A stretch of DNA of 29,457 nt from CAZHLD01 sp964533185 (GCA_964533185.1 CAZHLD010000031.1:1-29457); one strand, 5' to 3'. Positions 15,115 through 22,812 are shown, counted from the stretch's first letter. The notes: generated by a model from the letters alone, not told the origin. A program made the numbers and translations.

Positions 15115-16107
15115 TCACCTGTCACCACCCCACTGCCACTTTTCCCCAATCACCTGCGCCAACTGATTCACCTCCACCACCGCCTCCACCCCGCGCCCCG
15201 CTGACCCGCTCGCAAACCGCATATCCCGCAGCGTCACCCGCCAACCCCCTTCAATCCGCTCCACCGACGCCAGTGGAAACCTCGCATAGCCCACAAACCG
15301 CCGCGCCACCTCGCTCTTGAGCGCCGCTTCCAACTGCGGCGTCGCCTCCGGCTTGAAGAACGTCCGGCTGCGCTCCGGGTCGAACTCGCCGCCCGGTCCC
15401 ACCGGCACGGTCACCTCTTCAATCGTGTTTTCCGTCACCACCACGCCGTTCCACGCAAACGGCGACGCCGCCTGCGGGAACGCACCCGCCGCCAGCGGCA
15501 TCGCTCCGTGGTACATCCGCGCCATCAGCAGCGTCGTCGCACGGTCGTGCAGCATCCAACGCGCCCCGAGATACGCCACCAACAGCACCAGCGCCACCAC
15601 CGCTCCGCGACCCACCCGCCGCGACTTCGCCCCAATCTCTTCCGTCACCAACCGGAACAGCCCCGGCAGCAGCAGCCCCGCCGCCAGCAGGAACAGCATC
15701 CACGGGTCCACCGCCGTCACCAAATCCCACGCAAACCATTTCCCCGAAAACGGCCACAGCAGCTTCACCCCGTACGGGTTCCCCAGGTCCAGCAACAGGT
15801 GCAGACCCGCTCCCGCCAGACACACCAGAAACGCCGCGCGAAATCCCGGACTCTTCCCCTCCGCCTTCCGCCTCACCCGCGTAATCACCGCCGCCACCGC
15901 CGCCGCGATCACAACTGTCCCAATCAGCGAATGGCTCGCCGTCCGGTGCGCCTCGAGGAACGCTTGCGGCCCGCCGAGGTACGACGCCCAGTCCAAATCC
16001 GCCGCCAGTCCCGACGCCAGCAGCATCGGCACCGCCCCGCGCATCCCGCGCCCCACTCCCGCTTTCCCCAGCGCCAGCGACGCCAGCGCGTGTGTCACCG
16101 GTTCCAT
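15115..16107 (-). CDS. YdjM/DUF457-type membrane-bound metal-dependent hydrolase
   Basis: A 330-residue membrane protein. The N-terminal half carries the family's metal-ligand pattern: MEPVTHALASLALGKAG (H6), LAADLDW (D37, D39), HRTASHSLIGT (H54, H59) and HLLLDLGNPYGV, interspersed with about five hydrophobic segments. The C-terminal third (after about residue 225) is a soluble, probably extracytoplasmic beta-rich domain. Substrate is unknown; YdjM in E. coli is LexA-controlled, but I see no SOS box here. It lies downstream of a diacylglycerol-kinase-like gene on the same strand, with 41 nt of family A repeat between, so they may be co-transcribed. GAGAGAAC precedes the start. Confidence 0.88.
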   Translation of the reverse strand: MEPVTHALASLALGKAGVGRGMRGAVPMLLASGLAADLDWASYLGGPQAFLEAHRTASHSLIGTVVIAAAVAAVITRVRRKAEGKSPGFRAAFLVCLAGAGLHLLLDLGNPYGVKLLWPFSGKWFAWDLVTAVDPWMLFLLAAGLLLPGLFRLVTEEIGAKSRRVGRGAVVALVLLVAYLGARWMLHDRATTLLMARMYHGAMPLAAGAFPQAASPFAWNGVVVTENTIEEVTVPVGPGGEFDPERSRTFFKPEATPQLEAALKSEVARRFVGYARFPLASVERIEGGWRVTLRDMRFASGSAGRGVEAVVEVNQLAQVIGEKWQWGGDR

Positions 16108-16148
16108 GTTCTCTCGCTTCTCTCTGTGCCTCTGTGGCTATCTTTCTT
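16108..16148 (+). repeat. Family A tract between two minus-strand genes
   Basis: TTCTCTCGCTTCTCTCTGTG then CCTCTGTGGC fills nearly all of the 41 nt between the lipid kinase stop and the hydrolase start. Its purine-rich complement forms the hydrolase ribosome-binding region. Confidence 0.7.
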
Positions 16149-17063
16149 TCAGGATGGAACGACAATCGTCAACGCATCGGGCACAATCTCAAACACGACC
16201 GGCAATCTTCCCACCGTCTCTCCGTCCACCTGCGCGTACACATACGGATCATCCATGGGATCGCATCTCACCTCTCTTGCCTTCCAGAAGTCCACTCCGC
16301 GCATTCGCCTCAGCCGTCCCATCCACAGCATCGGCAGGTACGCAAGATACAACACCCGGCTCCGCGTCGTAACCACCGCCACTTCAAACTCCTCGCCAAA
16401 CAGGTCCGCTTCCGTCGTAATCTGGAACGGCCCGCCGTAATGCTTCGTCCTTCCGACAATCACCATACTCGCCGCCGCCACTTTCCCTTCCGTCGTCACG
16501 CGGAAGTGCGGAAACCCGTACATCGCAAGCTGCCGGAACCCTTCCATCCAGAACGCCAGTATTCCCGCCTTTGCTTTCAACCCCAGGCTGACCGAATAAA
16601 TCATCACCCCGTCCGGCCCCGCCCCGCCAATGCACAGAAAATACCTCGAGTCTCCCGTCTTCGTCCGCGTCACCCGTCCCAGCGCGATCCGCCTCCGCTG
16701 GCCCTGCGGGATCAGCCCCGCCGCCCGCGGAATGTCCCACGGGATGCCCAGCTCTTTTGCCAGCACGTTGGCTGTCCCTGCCGGCAGCACCGCCATCGGC
16801 ACGTCGCTTCCCGCCAGCCCGTTCACCACTTCATTAATCGTTCCGTCGCCCCCGCAGACAATCACCAACTGCGTCCCGCGCTCGGCCTCCTCCCGCGCTA
16901 TTCCCGTCGCCGTCCCCGGCCCCTGCGTACCCCGCAACTCTGCACTTATCCCAGCCCGCCACAGGATTTCTCGCGCCTTCTCGAGCTCCCTGCGTCGCCG
17001 CTCGCGCCTTCTCCCCGCCGCCGGGTTAAACACAATCACCGCGTCCTGTATTCCCTCCAACAT
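16149..17063 (-). CDS. Diacylglycerol kinase-family lipid kinase
   Basis: A 304-residue soluble kinase of the DAGK/sphingosine kinase/YegS fold. The N-terminal domain has AVIVFNPAAGRR (8-19), the nucleotide-binding VIVCGGDGTINEVVNGL and AVLPAGTANVLAKELGIP; the C-terminal beta sandwich includes GGAGPDGVMIYSV and ends in a DGE-TVG...P segment. Such proteins phosphorylate diacylglycerol or related lipids (DgkB/YegS type) at the membrane face. No membrane segment is present, which excludes the small integral DgkA. It is first in a possible two-gene unit with the YdjM-type hydrolase. The exact lipid substrate cannot be read from sequence. Confidence 0.92.
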   Translation of the reverse strand: MLEGIQDAVIVFNPAAGRRRERRRRELEKAREILWRAGISAELRGTQGPGTATGIAREEAERGTQLVIVCGGDGTINEVVNGLAGSDVPMAVLPAGTANVLAKELGIPWDIPRAAGLIPQGQRRRIALGRVTRTKTGDSRYFLCIGGAGPDGVMIYSVSLGLKAKAGILAFWMEGFRQLAMYGFPHFRVTTEGKVAAASMVIVGRTKHYGGPFQITTEADLFGEEFEVAVVTTRSRVLYLAYLPMLWMGRLRRMRGVDFWKAREVRCDPMDDPYVYAQVDGETVGRLPVVFEIVPDALTIVVPS

Positions 17064-17091
17064 CCCTCTTCTCTTTCTCTCCCAGCAATCG

Positions 17092-17122
17092 TCAATGATT
17101 CAATGACTCAATGACTCAATTC
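17092..17122 (+). repeat. Short tandem repeat (TCAATGAC)
   Basis: GTCAATGATTCAATGACTCA followed by ATGACTCAATTC: three to four head-to-tail units of about 9 nt in the divergent region between the lipid kinase and ligA. Confidence 0.7.
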
Positions 17123-17170
17123 TTCCCCCACTCCCTACTCCCCACACTCTTTCCTTCGCGCCGCGCATTG

Positions 17171-17176
17171 TATAAT
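17171..17176 (+). promoter_or_regulatory. Candidate -10 box for ligA
   Basis: A perfect TATAAT 34 nt upstream of the ligA ATG. No good TTGACA is present 16-18 nt upstream (TCTTTC at the 17-nt position). If used, transcription starts near 17183, which is downstream of the earliest in-frame ATG (17111) and supports the start at 17210. Confidence 0.55.
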
Positions 17177-17209
17177 ACCCCGCTCGTCCGACCGTCCCTG
17201 AGGCTCCGA

Positions 17210-19237
17210 ATGGCTTCCTCCAAAGACGCCGCGGCCGAACTCGCCGCGCTGCGCCAGAAAATCCGCCAGCACGAGTACCGCTACTATGTCCTCGACAACC
17301 CCTCCGTCTCCGACGCCGAATTCGACCGCCTGATGTCCCGCCTCAAGTCCCTCGAAGCCGCCCATCCTAAGCTCATCTCTCCGGATTCCCCCACCCAGCG
17401 TGTGGGCGGCGCGCCTCGCGAAGGCTTTCAAGCCGTTCGCCACGCCCGCCCGATGATGAGCCTCGACAACGCCTACTCCTTCGATGAGCTCGCCGACTTC
17501 GACCGCCGCGTCCGCGAGCTCGCCGGCCGCGACCGCCTCGACTACGTCGCCGAGCACAAATTCGACGGCCTCAGCCTCTCGCTTCTTTACGAAGACGGCC
17601 TGCTCGTCCGCGGCGTCACCCGCGGCGACGGCTCCACCGGCGAAGACGTCACCCCCAACGTCCGCACCATCCGCTCCGTCCCTCTTCGCGTCGATGCCGC
17701 CGCGCTTGAAAAGCTCGGCCTCGCCCCCGACTTCGAAGTCCGCGGTGAAGTCATCATGTCCCGCAAAGCCTTTCAGGCCCTCAACGAGCAGCAGGAAGCC
17801 CAGGGTGGCAAGATCTTCGCCAACCCGCGCAACGCCGCCGCCGGCGCCGTCCGCGTTCTCGACCCCGCGATCACCGCCTGGCGGCGCCTCGATTTCTACG
17901 CCTACTTCCTCTTCGCCGACTCCCTCCGCAAGGGCCGCGCCCCGTTCAAAGCCCACTCGGAATCCCTCGAAGCCCTCGCCGCCCTCCAGTTCCGCGTCGC
18001 GCTCAACTGGAAGCTCTGCCGCTCCCTCGACGACGTCACCAAATTCTGCGGCGCCTGGGACGCCCGCCGTGAAAAACTCCCCTACGAAATCGACGGCATC
18101 GTCATCAAGGTCAACGACCTTGCCCTCCAGCAGGAGATCGGATTCACCTCGAAAGCCCCGCGTTGGGCCATCGCCTACAAATATCCCGCCCGCCAGGAGA
18201 TTACCGTCGTCAATGACATCCTCGTCCAGGTCGGACGCACCGGCGCGCTCACTCCCGTCGCCGTCCTCGAGCCCGTACACGTTGGCGGCGTCACCGTCAG
18301 CCGCTCCACTCTCCACAACATGGACGAAGTCGAGCGCCTCGGCGTCCACGTCGGCGACACGGTTCTCATCGAGCGCGCCGGCGAAGTCATCCCGCACGTC
18401 GTCAAAGTGGTCAGGGAAGGGAAGGACCGTCGCGCGTTCCACATGCCGGAGAAATGCCCCGAATGTGGCAGCCGCATCCACAAATCGCCCGACGAAGTCG
18501 CCTATCGCTGCGTCAACGCCGCCTGTCCCGCCAAGCGCCGCGAATCGCTCTTGCACTTCGCCGGACGCCACGCCATGGACATTGACGGCCTGGGCGACAA
18601 AATCGTGGATCAGCTAGTTGAGAAGGGAATGGTGAAAGACGTTGCCGGCCTCTACGACCTCGCGCTCGCGCCCCTCGCCGCTCTTGAGCGCATGGCCGAA
18701 AAATCCGCGCAGAATCTGCTCGACGAAATCGCCGCCAGCAAAAAGCAGTCGCTCGCCCGCCTCATCTACGCCCTGGGCATCCGTTTCGTCGGCGAGCGCA
18801 CCGCGCAATTGCTCGCCGAGCACTTCAGCTCAATGGATAAACTCGCCGCTGCGTCCGAGCAAGAGCTCACCGAAGTCACCGAGGTTGGTCCGCGCATCGC
18901 CGCCAGTATCGCCGAATTCTTCTCCGAGCCCGCCAACCAGAGGCTCCTCGACCGCCTCAAAAAACACGGTCTGCGCTTCACCGCGCCCCGCCGCGCCCCG
19001 CGCAGCACTCGCCTCGCCGGGAAAACTTTCGTCTTCACCGGCGCGCTCTCCCGCCCCCGCGAAGAGTTCGAGCACTTCGTCCTCGAAAACGGCGGCAAGA
19101 CTTCCGCCTCCGTCAGCAAAAAAACCGACTACGTCGTCGTCGGCTCCGACCCTGGCTCCAAATACGACAAAGCCAAATCCCTCGGCGTCCCCATCCTCTC
19201 CGAATCGCAATTCGAAAAACTGCTCAGCAACAAGTAA
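17210..19237 (+). CDS. ligA: NAD-dependent DNA ligase LigA
   Basis: A 675-residue DNA ligase, the usual LigA length, sealing nicks in replication and repair with NAD as AMP donor. Domains in order: Ia (HEYRYYVLDNPSVSDAEFDR, NMN binding), adenylation domain with the nucleophile Lys117 in EHKFDGLSL, GEDVTPNVRTI, PRNAAAGAVR, OB domain (VGRTGALTPVAVLEPV), a four-Cys zinc finger (CPECG...C...C), helix-hairpin-helix region (IYALGIRFVGERTAQLLAEH, VGPRIAASI) and a C-terminal BRCT domain (GKTFVFTGALSRPREEF). The start is placed at MASSKDAAAEL, after GAGG and a candidate -10; an upstream extension of 33 residues is not homologous to the family and lies across the promoter. rnpB follows 200 nt downstream. 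Confidence 0.97.
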   Translation: MASSKDAAAELAALRQKIRQHEYRYYVLDNPSVSDAEFDRLMSRLKSLEAAHPKLISPDSPTQRVGGAPREGFQAVRHARPMMSLDNAYSFDELADFDRRVRELAGRDRLDYVAEHKFDGLSLSLLYEDGLLVRGVTRGDGSTGEDVTPNVRTIRSVPLRVDAAALEKLGLAPDFEVRGEVIMSRKAFQALNEQQEAQGGKIFANPRNAAAGAVRVLDPAITAWRRLDFYAYFLFADSLRKGRAPFKAHSESLEALAALQFRVALNWKLCRSLDDVTKFCGAWDARREKLPYEIDGIVIKVNDLALQQEIGFTSKAPRWAIAYKYPARQEITVVNDILVQVGRTGALTPVAVLEPVHVGGVTVSRSTLHNMDEVERLGVHVGDTVLIERAGEVIPHVVKVVREGKDRRAFHMPEKCPECGSRIHKSPDEVAYRCVNAACPAKRRESLLHFAGRHAMDIDGLGDKIVDQLVEKGMVKDVAGLYDLALAPLAALERMAEKSAQNLLDEIAASKKQSLARLIYALGIRFVGERTAQLLAEHFSSMDKLAAASEQELTEVTEVGPRIAASIAEFFSEPANQRLLDRLKKHGLRFTAPRRAPRSTRLAGKTFVFTGALSRPREEFEHFVLENGGKTSASVSKKTDYVVVGSDPGSKYDKAKSLGVPILSESQFEKLLSNK

Positions 19238-19244
19238 ATTGTGC

Positions 19245-19410
19245 CTTGGCACGGGCGTTAGAACCCGTCGGCGCCGCCTTCGAAAAATTCCTCGGCCTGA
19301 GATGACTACGGAGCATCGGTGCCTCGCCGGTTCTGTTGCAGATTGTAGGGGCGCAGCATGCTGCGCCCGTCTTCCTGGCGGCAGGCTTCAGCCCGGCATC
19401 CGGCTCGGGG
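19245..19410 (+). repeat. Cluster of palindromic repeats between ligA and rnpB
   Basis: 19248-19275: GGCACGGGCGTTAGAACCCG and TCGGCG (family I). 19345-19374: GTAGGGGCGCAGCATGCTGC, GCCCGTCTT (family E; a second copy is at 26102-26127). 19378-19400: CGGCAGGCTTCAGCCCGGCA. The last one lies where the -35 region of rnpB would be expected. Confidence 0.8.
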
Positions 19411-19423
19411 ACCCGAAAACGGC

Positions 19424-19429
19424 GTATAA
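19424..19429 (+). promoter_or_regulatory. Candidate -10 box for rnpB
   Basis: A perfect TATAAT, 8 nt before the P1 helix of RNase P RNA, so transcription would start at about 19436. The 17-nt upstream position reads CGGCTC, with no resemblance to TTGACA, and is flanked by a palindromic repeat. Confidence 0.7.
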
Positions 19430-19507
19430 TGAGAATCGGCGGGCAGGACGGGCGATCGCTGGTCCAATGCCGCAAGGCACTGGCCTGGAGGAAAGTCCGG
19501 ACACCCT

Positions 19508-19537
19508 GCTCCGACACGGGTGTTAAAACCCGTCGGA
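19508..19537 (+). repeat. Palindromic element 1 inside rnpB (family I-like)
   Basis: GCTCCGACACGGGTGTTAAA followed by ACCCGTCGGAG. Its core resembles the family I copy at 19248-19275 (CACGGGCGTTAGAACCCGTC). It lies between CACCCTGC and GCAGGGCAACG, extending a short helix after CR-I where E. coli has only a few unpaired bases. Confidence 0.8.
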
Positions 19538-19578
19538 GCCGCAGGGCAACGCGCCTGGTAACGCCAGGGGGTCGGCTT

Positions 19579-19605
19579 GGTAGGACAGGCTTCAGCCTGT
19601 CCTCT
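19579..19605 (+). repeat. Palindromic element 2 inside rnpB (family D)
   Basis: GGTAGGACAGGCTTCAGCCT then GTCCTCTT: nearly identical to the family D copies at 9151-9177 and 9217-9240, with loop TTCA for TTTA. It occupies the tip of the hairpin corresponding to P9 in E. coli. Confidence 0.88.
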
Positions 19606-19668
19606 TCAGGCCCGGCTACGGACAGTGCCACAGAAAATATACCGCCGGTGCGGCGCGATTCGGTGACA

Positions 19669-19691
19669 CGCGGGAGGAAAACCTCCCGCAG
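19669..19691 (+). repeat. Palindromic element 3 inside rnpB
   Basis: GCGGGAGG-AAAA-CCTCCCGC, a perfect 8-bp stem, in the P12 position, a naturally variable helix. I found no other copy in the window, so its status as a mobile repeat is less certain than the other three. Confidence 0.6.
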
Positions 19692-19894
19692 GTCTTCTCA
19701 AATCTGCCGTACTTGGCAAGGGTGAAAAGGTGGGGTAAGAGCCCACCGGTCGCGCCGCAAGGCGCGACGCACGGCAAACCCCGCGTGGTGCAAGGCCAAA
19801 TAGGAGGGGAGGGCTGGCCCGGCCCGTATCCTCACGCCTCCGCTCGGTGCAGAGACGCAGGTACTTCGGCAAGGTGCCCTTTATCTTGCTGACT

Positions 19895-19950
19895 TGTCAT
19901 TCCGAGGTCCGGCAATAGCTTGCGATGCCGGACCGAGGAATCTGCTGTTC
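19895..19950 (+). repeat. Palindromic element 4 inside rnpB (family C)
   Basis: TGTCATTCCGAGG, stem TCCGGCA...TGCCGGA (19908-19932), CGAGGAATCTGCTGTTC: the family C frame seen at 982, 10615 and 11423. It lies between the NCCAAATAGG region and GGGTAGGCC, that is in the P15-P17 domain. Flanking CCTCACGCC (19830-19838) can pair with GGCGTGAGG (19978-19986), which would close the whole extra arm. Confidence 0.88.
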
Positions 19951-20144
19951 TCCTGCCGTTCCTCTGCCTCGTGCGGGGGCGTGAGGCGGAACAACCCTCG
20001 GGTAGGCCGCTTGAGGTTCGCCGCGAGGCGAATCCCAGAGGAATGATCGCCGCTCGGCGTTGGCCGCTCCTTGGACACGCCGCGCACAAAATCCGGCTTA
20101 CAGCCCTGCCCGCCATTCTCATACCGCTGCAGTTTCTTACCTGT

Positions 20145-20173
20145 TTGACTTGGCTCTTGCTCTATGACAGAAT
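20145..20173 (+). promoter_or_regulatory. Possible promoter for the cupin gene
   Basis: TTGACT (20145-20150), a 17-nt spacer and CAGAAT (20168-20173). The -10 matches only four of six positions. It lies just after the rnpB 3' end and 88 nt before the cupin ATG. Confidence 0.4.
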
Positions 20174-20260
20174 CCCGCCGTTGCCTCCTTGCCCCGACAG
20201 GGGCGAATACTGGTTCTCATCCAGGTTCTCCGAGGCTAATTCCAATCGAGGAGCATATTG

Positions 20261-20620
20261 ATGCGTACAGTCGGAGTATTTGCAATGGCAGCCCTTCTGT
20301 CCCTGCTGCTTTCCGCTTCGCCCGTGCAAGACCCTGTGAAAGTGGACTCCCAGCATTACCAGATCGTCCTTGAAAACAATCAGGTCCGAGTTCTTCGCAT
20401 CACCTACGCCCCGGGCGACAAATCCGTCATGCACGATCACCCGGCTGGCGTGGCCGTTTTCCTCACCGACCAGGTCGTCAAATTCACCTATCCCGACGGC
20501 AAGTCCGAGACAGTCCGCGGCAAGGCGGGTGATGCCACCTGGATCGCTGCAGGAAAGCACCTGCCCGAAAACACCAACACGAAGCCCCTGGAACTGATCC
20601 TCGTCGAGCTGAAGAAATAG
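20261..20620 (+). CDS. Exported small cupin-domain protein
   Basis: A 119-residue protein with an N-terminal signal (MRTVGVFAMAALLSLLLSAS). The rest is a single small cupin: YQIVLENNQVRVLRITYAPG, then the metal-motif region SVMHDHPAGVAVFLTD (H-x-H with acidic partner missing or shifted), and GDATWIAAGKHLPENTNTKP. Many such exported cupins bind a metal or small ligand; no reaction can be assigned. ATG 20261 is chosen because CGAGGAG (20247-20253) is 7 nt upstream; a TTG at 20258 would be too close. It stands alone between rnpB and the frd operon. Confidence 0.85.
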   Translation: MRTVGVFAMAALLSLLLSASPVQDPVKVDSQHYQIVLENNQVRVLRITYAPGDKSVMHDHPAGVAVFLTDQVVKFTYPDGKSETVRGKAGDATWIAAGKHLPENTNTKPLELILVELKK

Positions 20621-20915
20621 TCGTCCCGTGCATTTGCTAGGCGGTCTGTCGTCCTAATTCCTCTCTGCCCGGCGCTCACCATCCGCCGGCTGAGACGGTC
20701 GTGCGCACGGGCTTTGCAGCACCGGCCATCCCTCGGAGCGAGGCGTCTCGCCGGTTCTTCTCTCCGTGTAGCGGCCGGTTCATGCTGGTCACTCTGCGCT
20801 TCCCGACCTCTACCAATGGAGGCGCACTTCATAGAATCCGACTTACGACCCTGCCTGCCCTCACTCACTTCAACCCTGCAATCAATGGTCGTTGACGGGC
20901 CTGCCCGCCTCCGCG
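20621..20915. other. Intergenic region without recognisable gene
   Basis: Short reading frames here show no family resemblance, start signal or codon pattern of a gene. A GTAGCGGCCGGTTCATGCTG stretch at 20768-20787 recalls the GTAG-headed repeats, as does GTCGTGCGCACGGGCTTTGC near 20698. The frd promoter follows directly. Confidence 0.6.
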
Positions 20916-20944
20916 TTGACTTGCACGCGGTCGCGGCCTAAGAT
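20916..20944 (+). promoter_or_regulatory. Promoter of the frdABCD operon
   Basis: TTGACT (20916-20921), exactly 17 nt, then TAAGAT (20939-20944). This is a good sigma-70-type match, predicting a transcript start near 20951 and a 5' leader of about 70 nt. No FNR-like TTGAT...ATCAA palindrome was seen nearby. Confidence 0.75.
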
Positions 20945-21019
20945 ACGCGCCCAAGCGCCGTTCCATCTCATGTTGGCCATGACCATCTCGTCGGAGCCTC
21001 TCCTCCACAAGGCGGAACC

Positions 21020-22792
21020 TTGGATCTCTCCAGCCACGATGTACTGTTAGTCGGCGGCGGTGGTGCCGGCCTTCGCGCCGCCATTGCCGTCGCCGAGACC
21101 AATCCCCGCCTGCGGGTCGCCGTGGTCTCCAAGGTCTATCCCATGCGCAGCCATACCGTCTCCGCCGAGGGCGGCGCCGCCGCCGTCATCAAACCCGACG
21201 ACACCCTCGACGAACACGCCTACGACACCATCTCCGGCGGCGACTGGCTCTGCGACCAGGATGCTGTCGAGGCCTTCGTTCGCGAAGCGCCGCTCGAAAT
21301 GCTGCGTCTCGAACGCTGGGGCTGTCCCTGGAGCCGCGAACCCGATGGTCACATCGCCGTGCGCGCCTTTGGTGGCATGAAGCGCATGCGCACCTGGTTT
21401 GCCGCAGACAAGACCGGCTTCCACATGCTCCACACGCTCTTCCAGACCACCCTGAAATACCCGGAGGTCACCCGCTACGACGAATGGTTTGTCACCCGCC
21501 TCCTGGTGGACGACGGGCGCGTCCAGGGTGTCGTCGCCATTGAGTTGATGTCCGGCAAAATCCAGGCCATCACCGCCAGCGCCGTCATCCTCTGCACCGG
21601 TGGCTGCGGCCGCGTCTTCCCCTTCACTACCAACGCCAGCATCAAAACCGGCGACGGCATGGCCCTGGCCTACCGCGCCGGCGCTCCCCTCAAGGACATG
21701 GAGTTCATGCAGTACCACCCTACCGGACTCCCCTTCACCGGCATCCTCATCACCGAAGCCGCCCGCGCCGAAGGCGGCTGGCTCCTCAATAAGGACGGCT
21801 ATCGCTACTTGCAGGACTACAACCTGGGCAAGCCCCAGCCCGGCCCCGTGCTTCGTTCCATGGAGCTCGGCCCGCGCGACCGTCTCTCCCAGGCCTTTGT
21901 AAAAGAGGTCGAGAAGGGCCGCACCGTCAAAGGGCCGTACGGCGACATCGTGTACCTCGACCTCCGCCACCTCGGCGAAAAACTCATCAACACCAATCTC
22001 CCCTTTGTCCGCGAGCTCTGCCAGAAGTATGAGAACCTCGACCCGGTGAAAGACCTCATCCCCGTCCGCCCGGTCGTCCATTACATGATGGGCGGCGTGC
22101 ACACAGACATCAACGGAGCCACCCCGCTCCTCGGCCTCTACGCCGCGGGTGAGACGGCCTGCGTCAGCATCAACGGCGCAAACCGCCTGGGCTCGAACTC
22201 CCTCCCGGAGTTGCTGGTCTTCGGTACCCGCGCCGGGCAGGCCGCTGCGGAATTCGCCTCCACGCAGCCCGCCGCTCCCACCGGCGGCATCCTCGCTCAG
22301 GCCCTCAATGAAAAGCGAAGAATCGAGCAGCAGTTTCTCTCCAAGACAAACGGCACCGAGCGCCTGTCCGCCATCCGCGAAGCAATGCAGAACGCCATCG
22401 AGGCGGGCGCCGGCATCTTCCGCACCGCCGCCTCGCTCCAGGAGGCGGCGCAGAAGCTCCGGCAGCAGCAGGAACGATATGCGCGCGTGTCGCTGGAGGA
22501 CCGCAGCCGCACCTTCAATACGGAGTTGACCGCGGCGCTCGAACTGGGATTCATGCTCGATGTGGCCGAGGCCATTGTCCACAGCGCGCTCCACCGCACG
22601 GAATCGCGCGGCGCTCACCAGCGCACCGATTTCCCGCAACGCGACGACCAGAAATTCCTGGCCCATTCGTTGATCCACCGCCAGCTGGACGGCTCTGCGC
22701 GCGTGGACTATCGGCCCGTCACCATCACCCGCTGGCCCCCCGGCGAGCGCGTCTACGGCCAGCCCGCAGCGGAGGCGAAAGGCGCGTCGTGA
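21020..22792 (+). CDS. frdA: Fumarate reductase flavoprotein subunit FrdA (E. coli type)
   Basis: A 590-residue flavoprotein that interconverts fumarate and succinate. It shows GGGGAGLRAA (FAD binding), the covalent FAD His45 in MRSHTVSAEGG, WFAADKTGFHMLHTLFQT, MEFMQYHPTGLP, the active-site Arg region in ELGPRDRLSQAF, RPVVHYMMGGVHTD and C-terminal ESRGAHQRTDF. These segments match E. coli FrdA more closely than SdhA. The start is a TTG at 21020, since the open frame upstream has no ATG or GTG and AAGGCGGA precedes it. It is the first gene of a tight frdABCD cluster behind a good promoter. SdhA activity in the forward direction cannot be excluded. Confidence 0.94.
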   Translation: MDLSSHDVLLVGGGGAGLRAAIAVAETNPRLRVAVVSKVYPMRSHTVSAEGGAAAVIKPDDTLDEHAYDTISGGDWLCDQDAVEAFVREAPLEMLRLERWGCPWSREPDGHIAVRAFGGMKRMRTWFAADKTGFHMLHTLFQTTLKYPEVTRYDEWFVTRLLVDDGRVQGVVAIELMSGKIQAITASAVILCTGGCGRVFPFTTNASIKTGDGMALAYRAGAPLKDMEFMQYHPTGLPFTGILITEAARAEGGWLLNKDGYRYLQDYNLGKPQPGPVLRSMELGPRDRLSQAFVKEVEKGRTVKGPYGDIVYLDLRHLGEKLINTNLPFVRELCQKYENLDPVKDLIPVRPVVHYMMGGVHTDINGATPLLGLYAAGETACVSINGANRLGSNSLPELLVFGTRAGQAAAEFASTQPAAPTGGILAQALNEKRRIEQQFLSKTNGTERLSAIREAMQNAIEAGAGIFRTAASLQEAAQKLRQQQERYARVSLEDRSRTFNTELTAALELGFMLDVAEAIVHSALHRTESRGAHQRTDFPQRDDQKFLAHSLIHRQLDGSARVDYRPVTITRWPPGERVYGQPAAEAKGAS

Positions 22793-22812
22793 GCGCCACG
22801 AGGGAAGGAGCC

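Larger units (their letters stand above)
19437..20115 (+). ncRNA. rnpB: RNase P RNA (class A), enlarged by palindromic insertions
   Basis: The catalytic RNA of RNase P, which removes tRNA 5' leaders. Conserved parts in order: P1 5' strand (GGCGGGCAGG, 19438-19447), GGAGGAAAGTCCGG (19487-19500), GGTAACGCC near 19557, ACAGAAAATATACCGCC (19630-19646), GGGTGAAAAGG and GGTAAGAGCCCACC (P13), GTGCAAGGCCAAATAGG (19788-19804), GGGTAGGCCGCTTGAG (20000-20015), AGAGGAATGATCGCC (20037-20051), ACAAAATCCGGCTTA (20086-20100) and the P1 3' strand (CCTGCCCGCC, 20105-20114). P1 pairing also extends across GAGAAT/ATTCTC with one bulged C. At about 680 nt it is far longer than the typical 350-420. The excess sits in four palindromic elements near peripheral helices. 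The core is intact, so I judge it functional; helix names are by comparison with E. coli from memory. Confidence 0.95.

Noticed and set aside
17111..17209. Extended start of LigA
   Set aside because: It spans the tandem TCAATGAC repeat and the candidate -10 box and adds residues absent from the family.
17135..18571. Long open frame antisense to ligA, and similar long antisense frames at 573-977, 7256-8290, 9692-10621 and 21047-22678
   Set aside because: They mirror the codon pattern of GC-rich genes on the other strand, have low-complexity Gly/Ala/Arg or Glu/Val/Ala-rich translations and no recognisable family features.
19437..20115. rnpB pseudogene broken by insertions
   Set aside because: Every conserved region and both strands of P1 are present with no visible damage, and no insertion interrupts a universally conserved segment.
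20701..20941. Small open frames between the cupin and frd genes
   Set aside because: No start signal, family resemblance or plausible composition; the frame at 20714 runs through the frd promoter.
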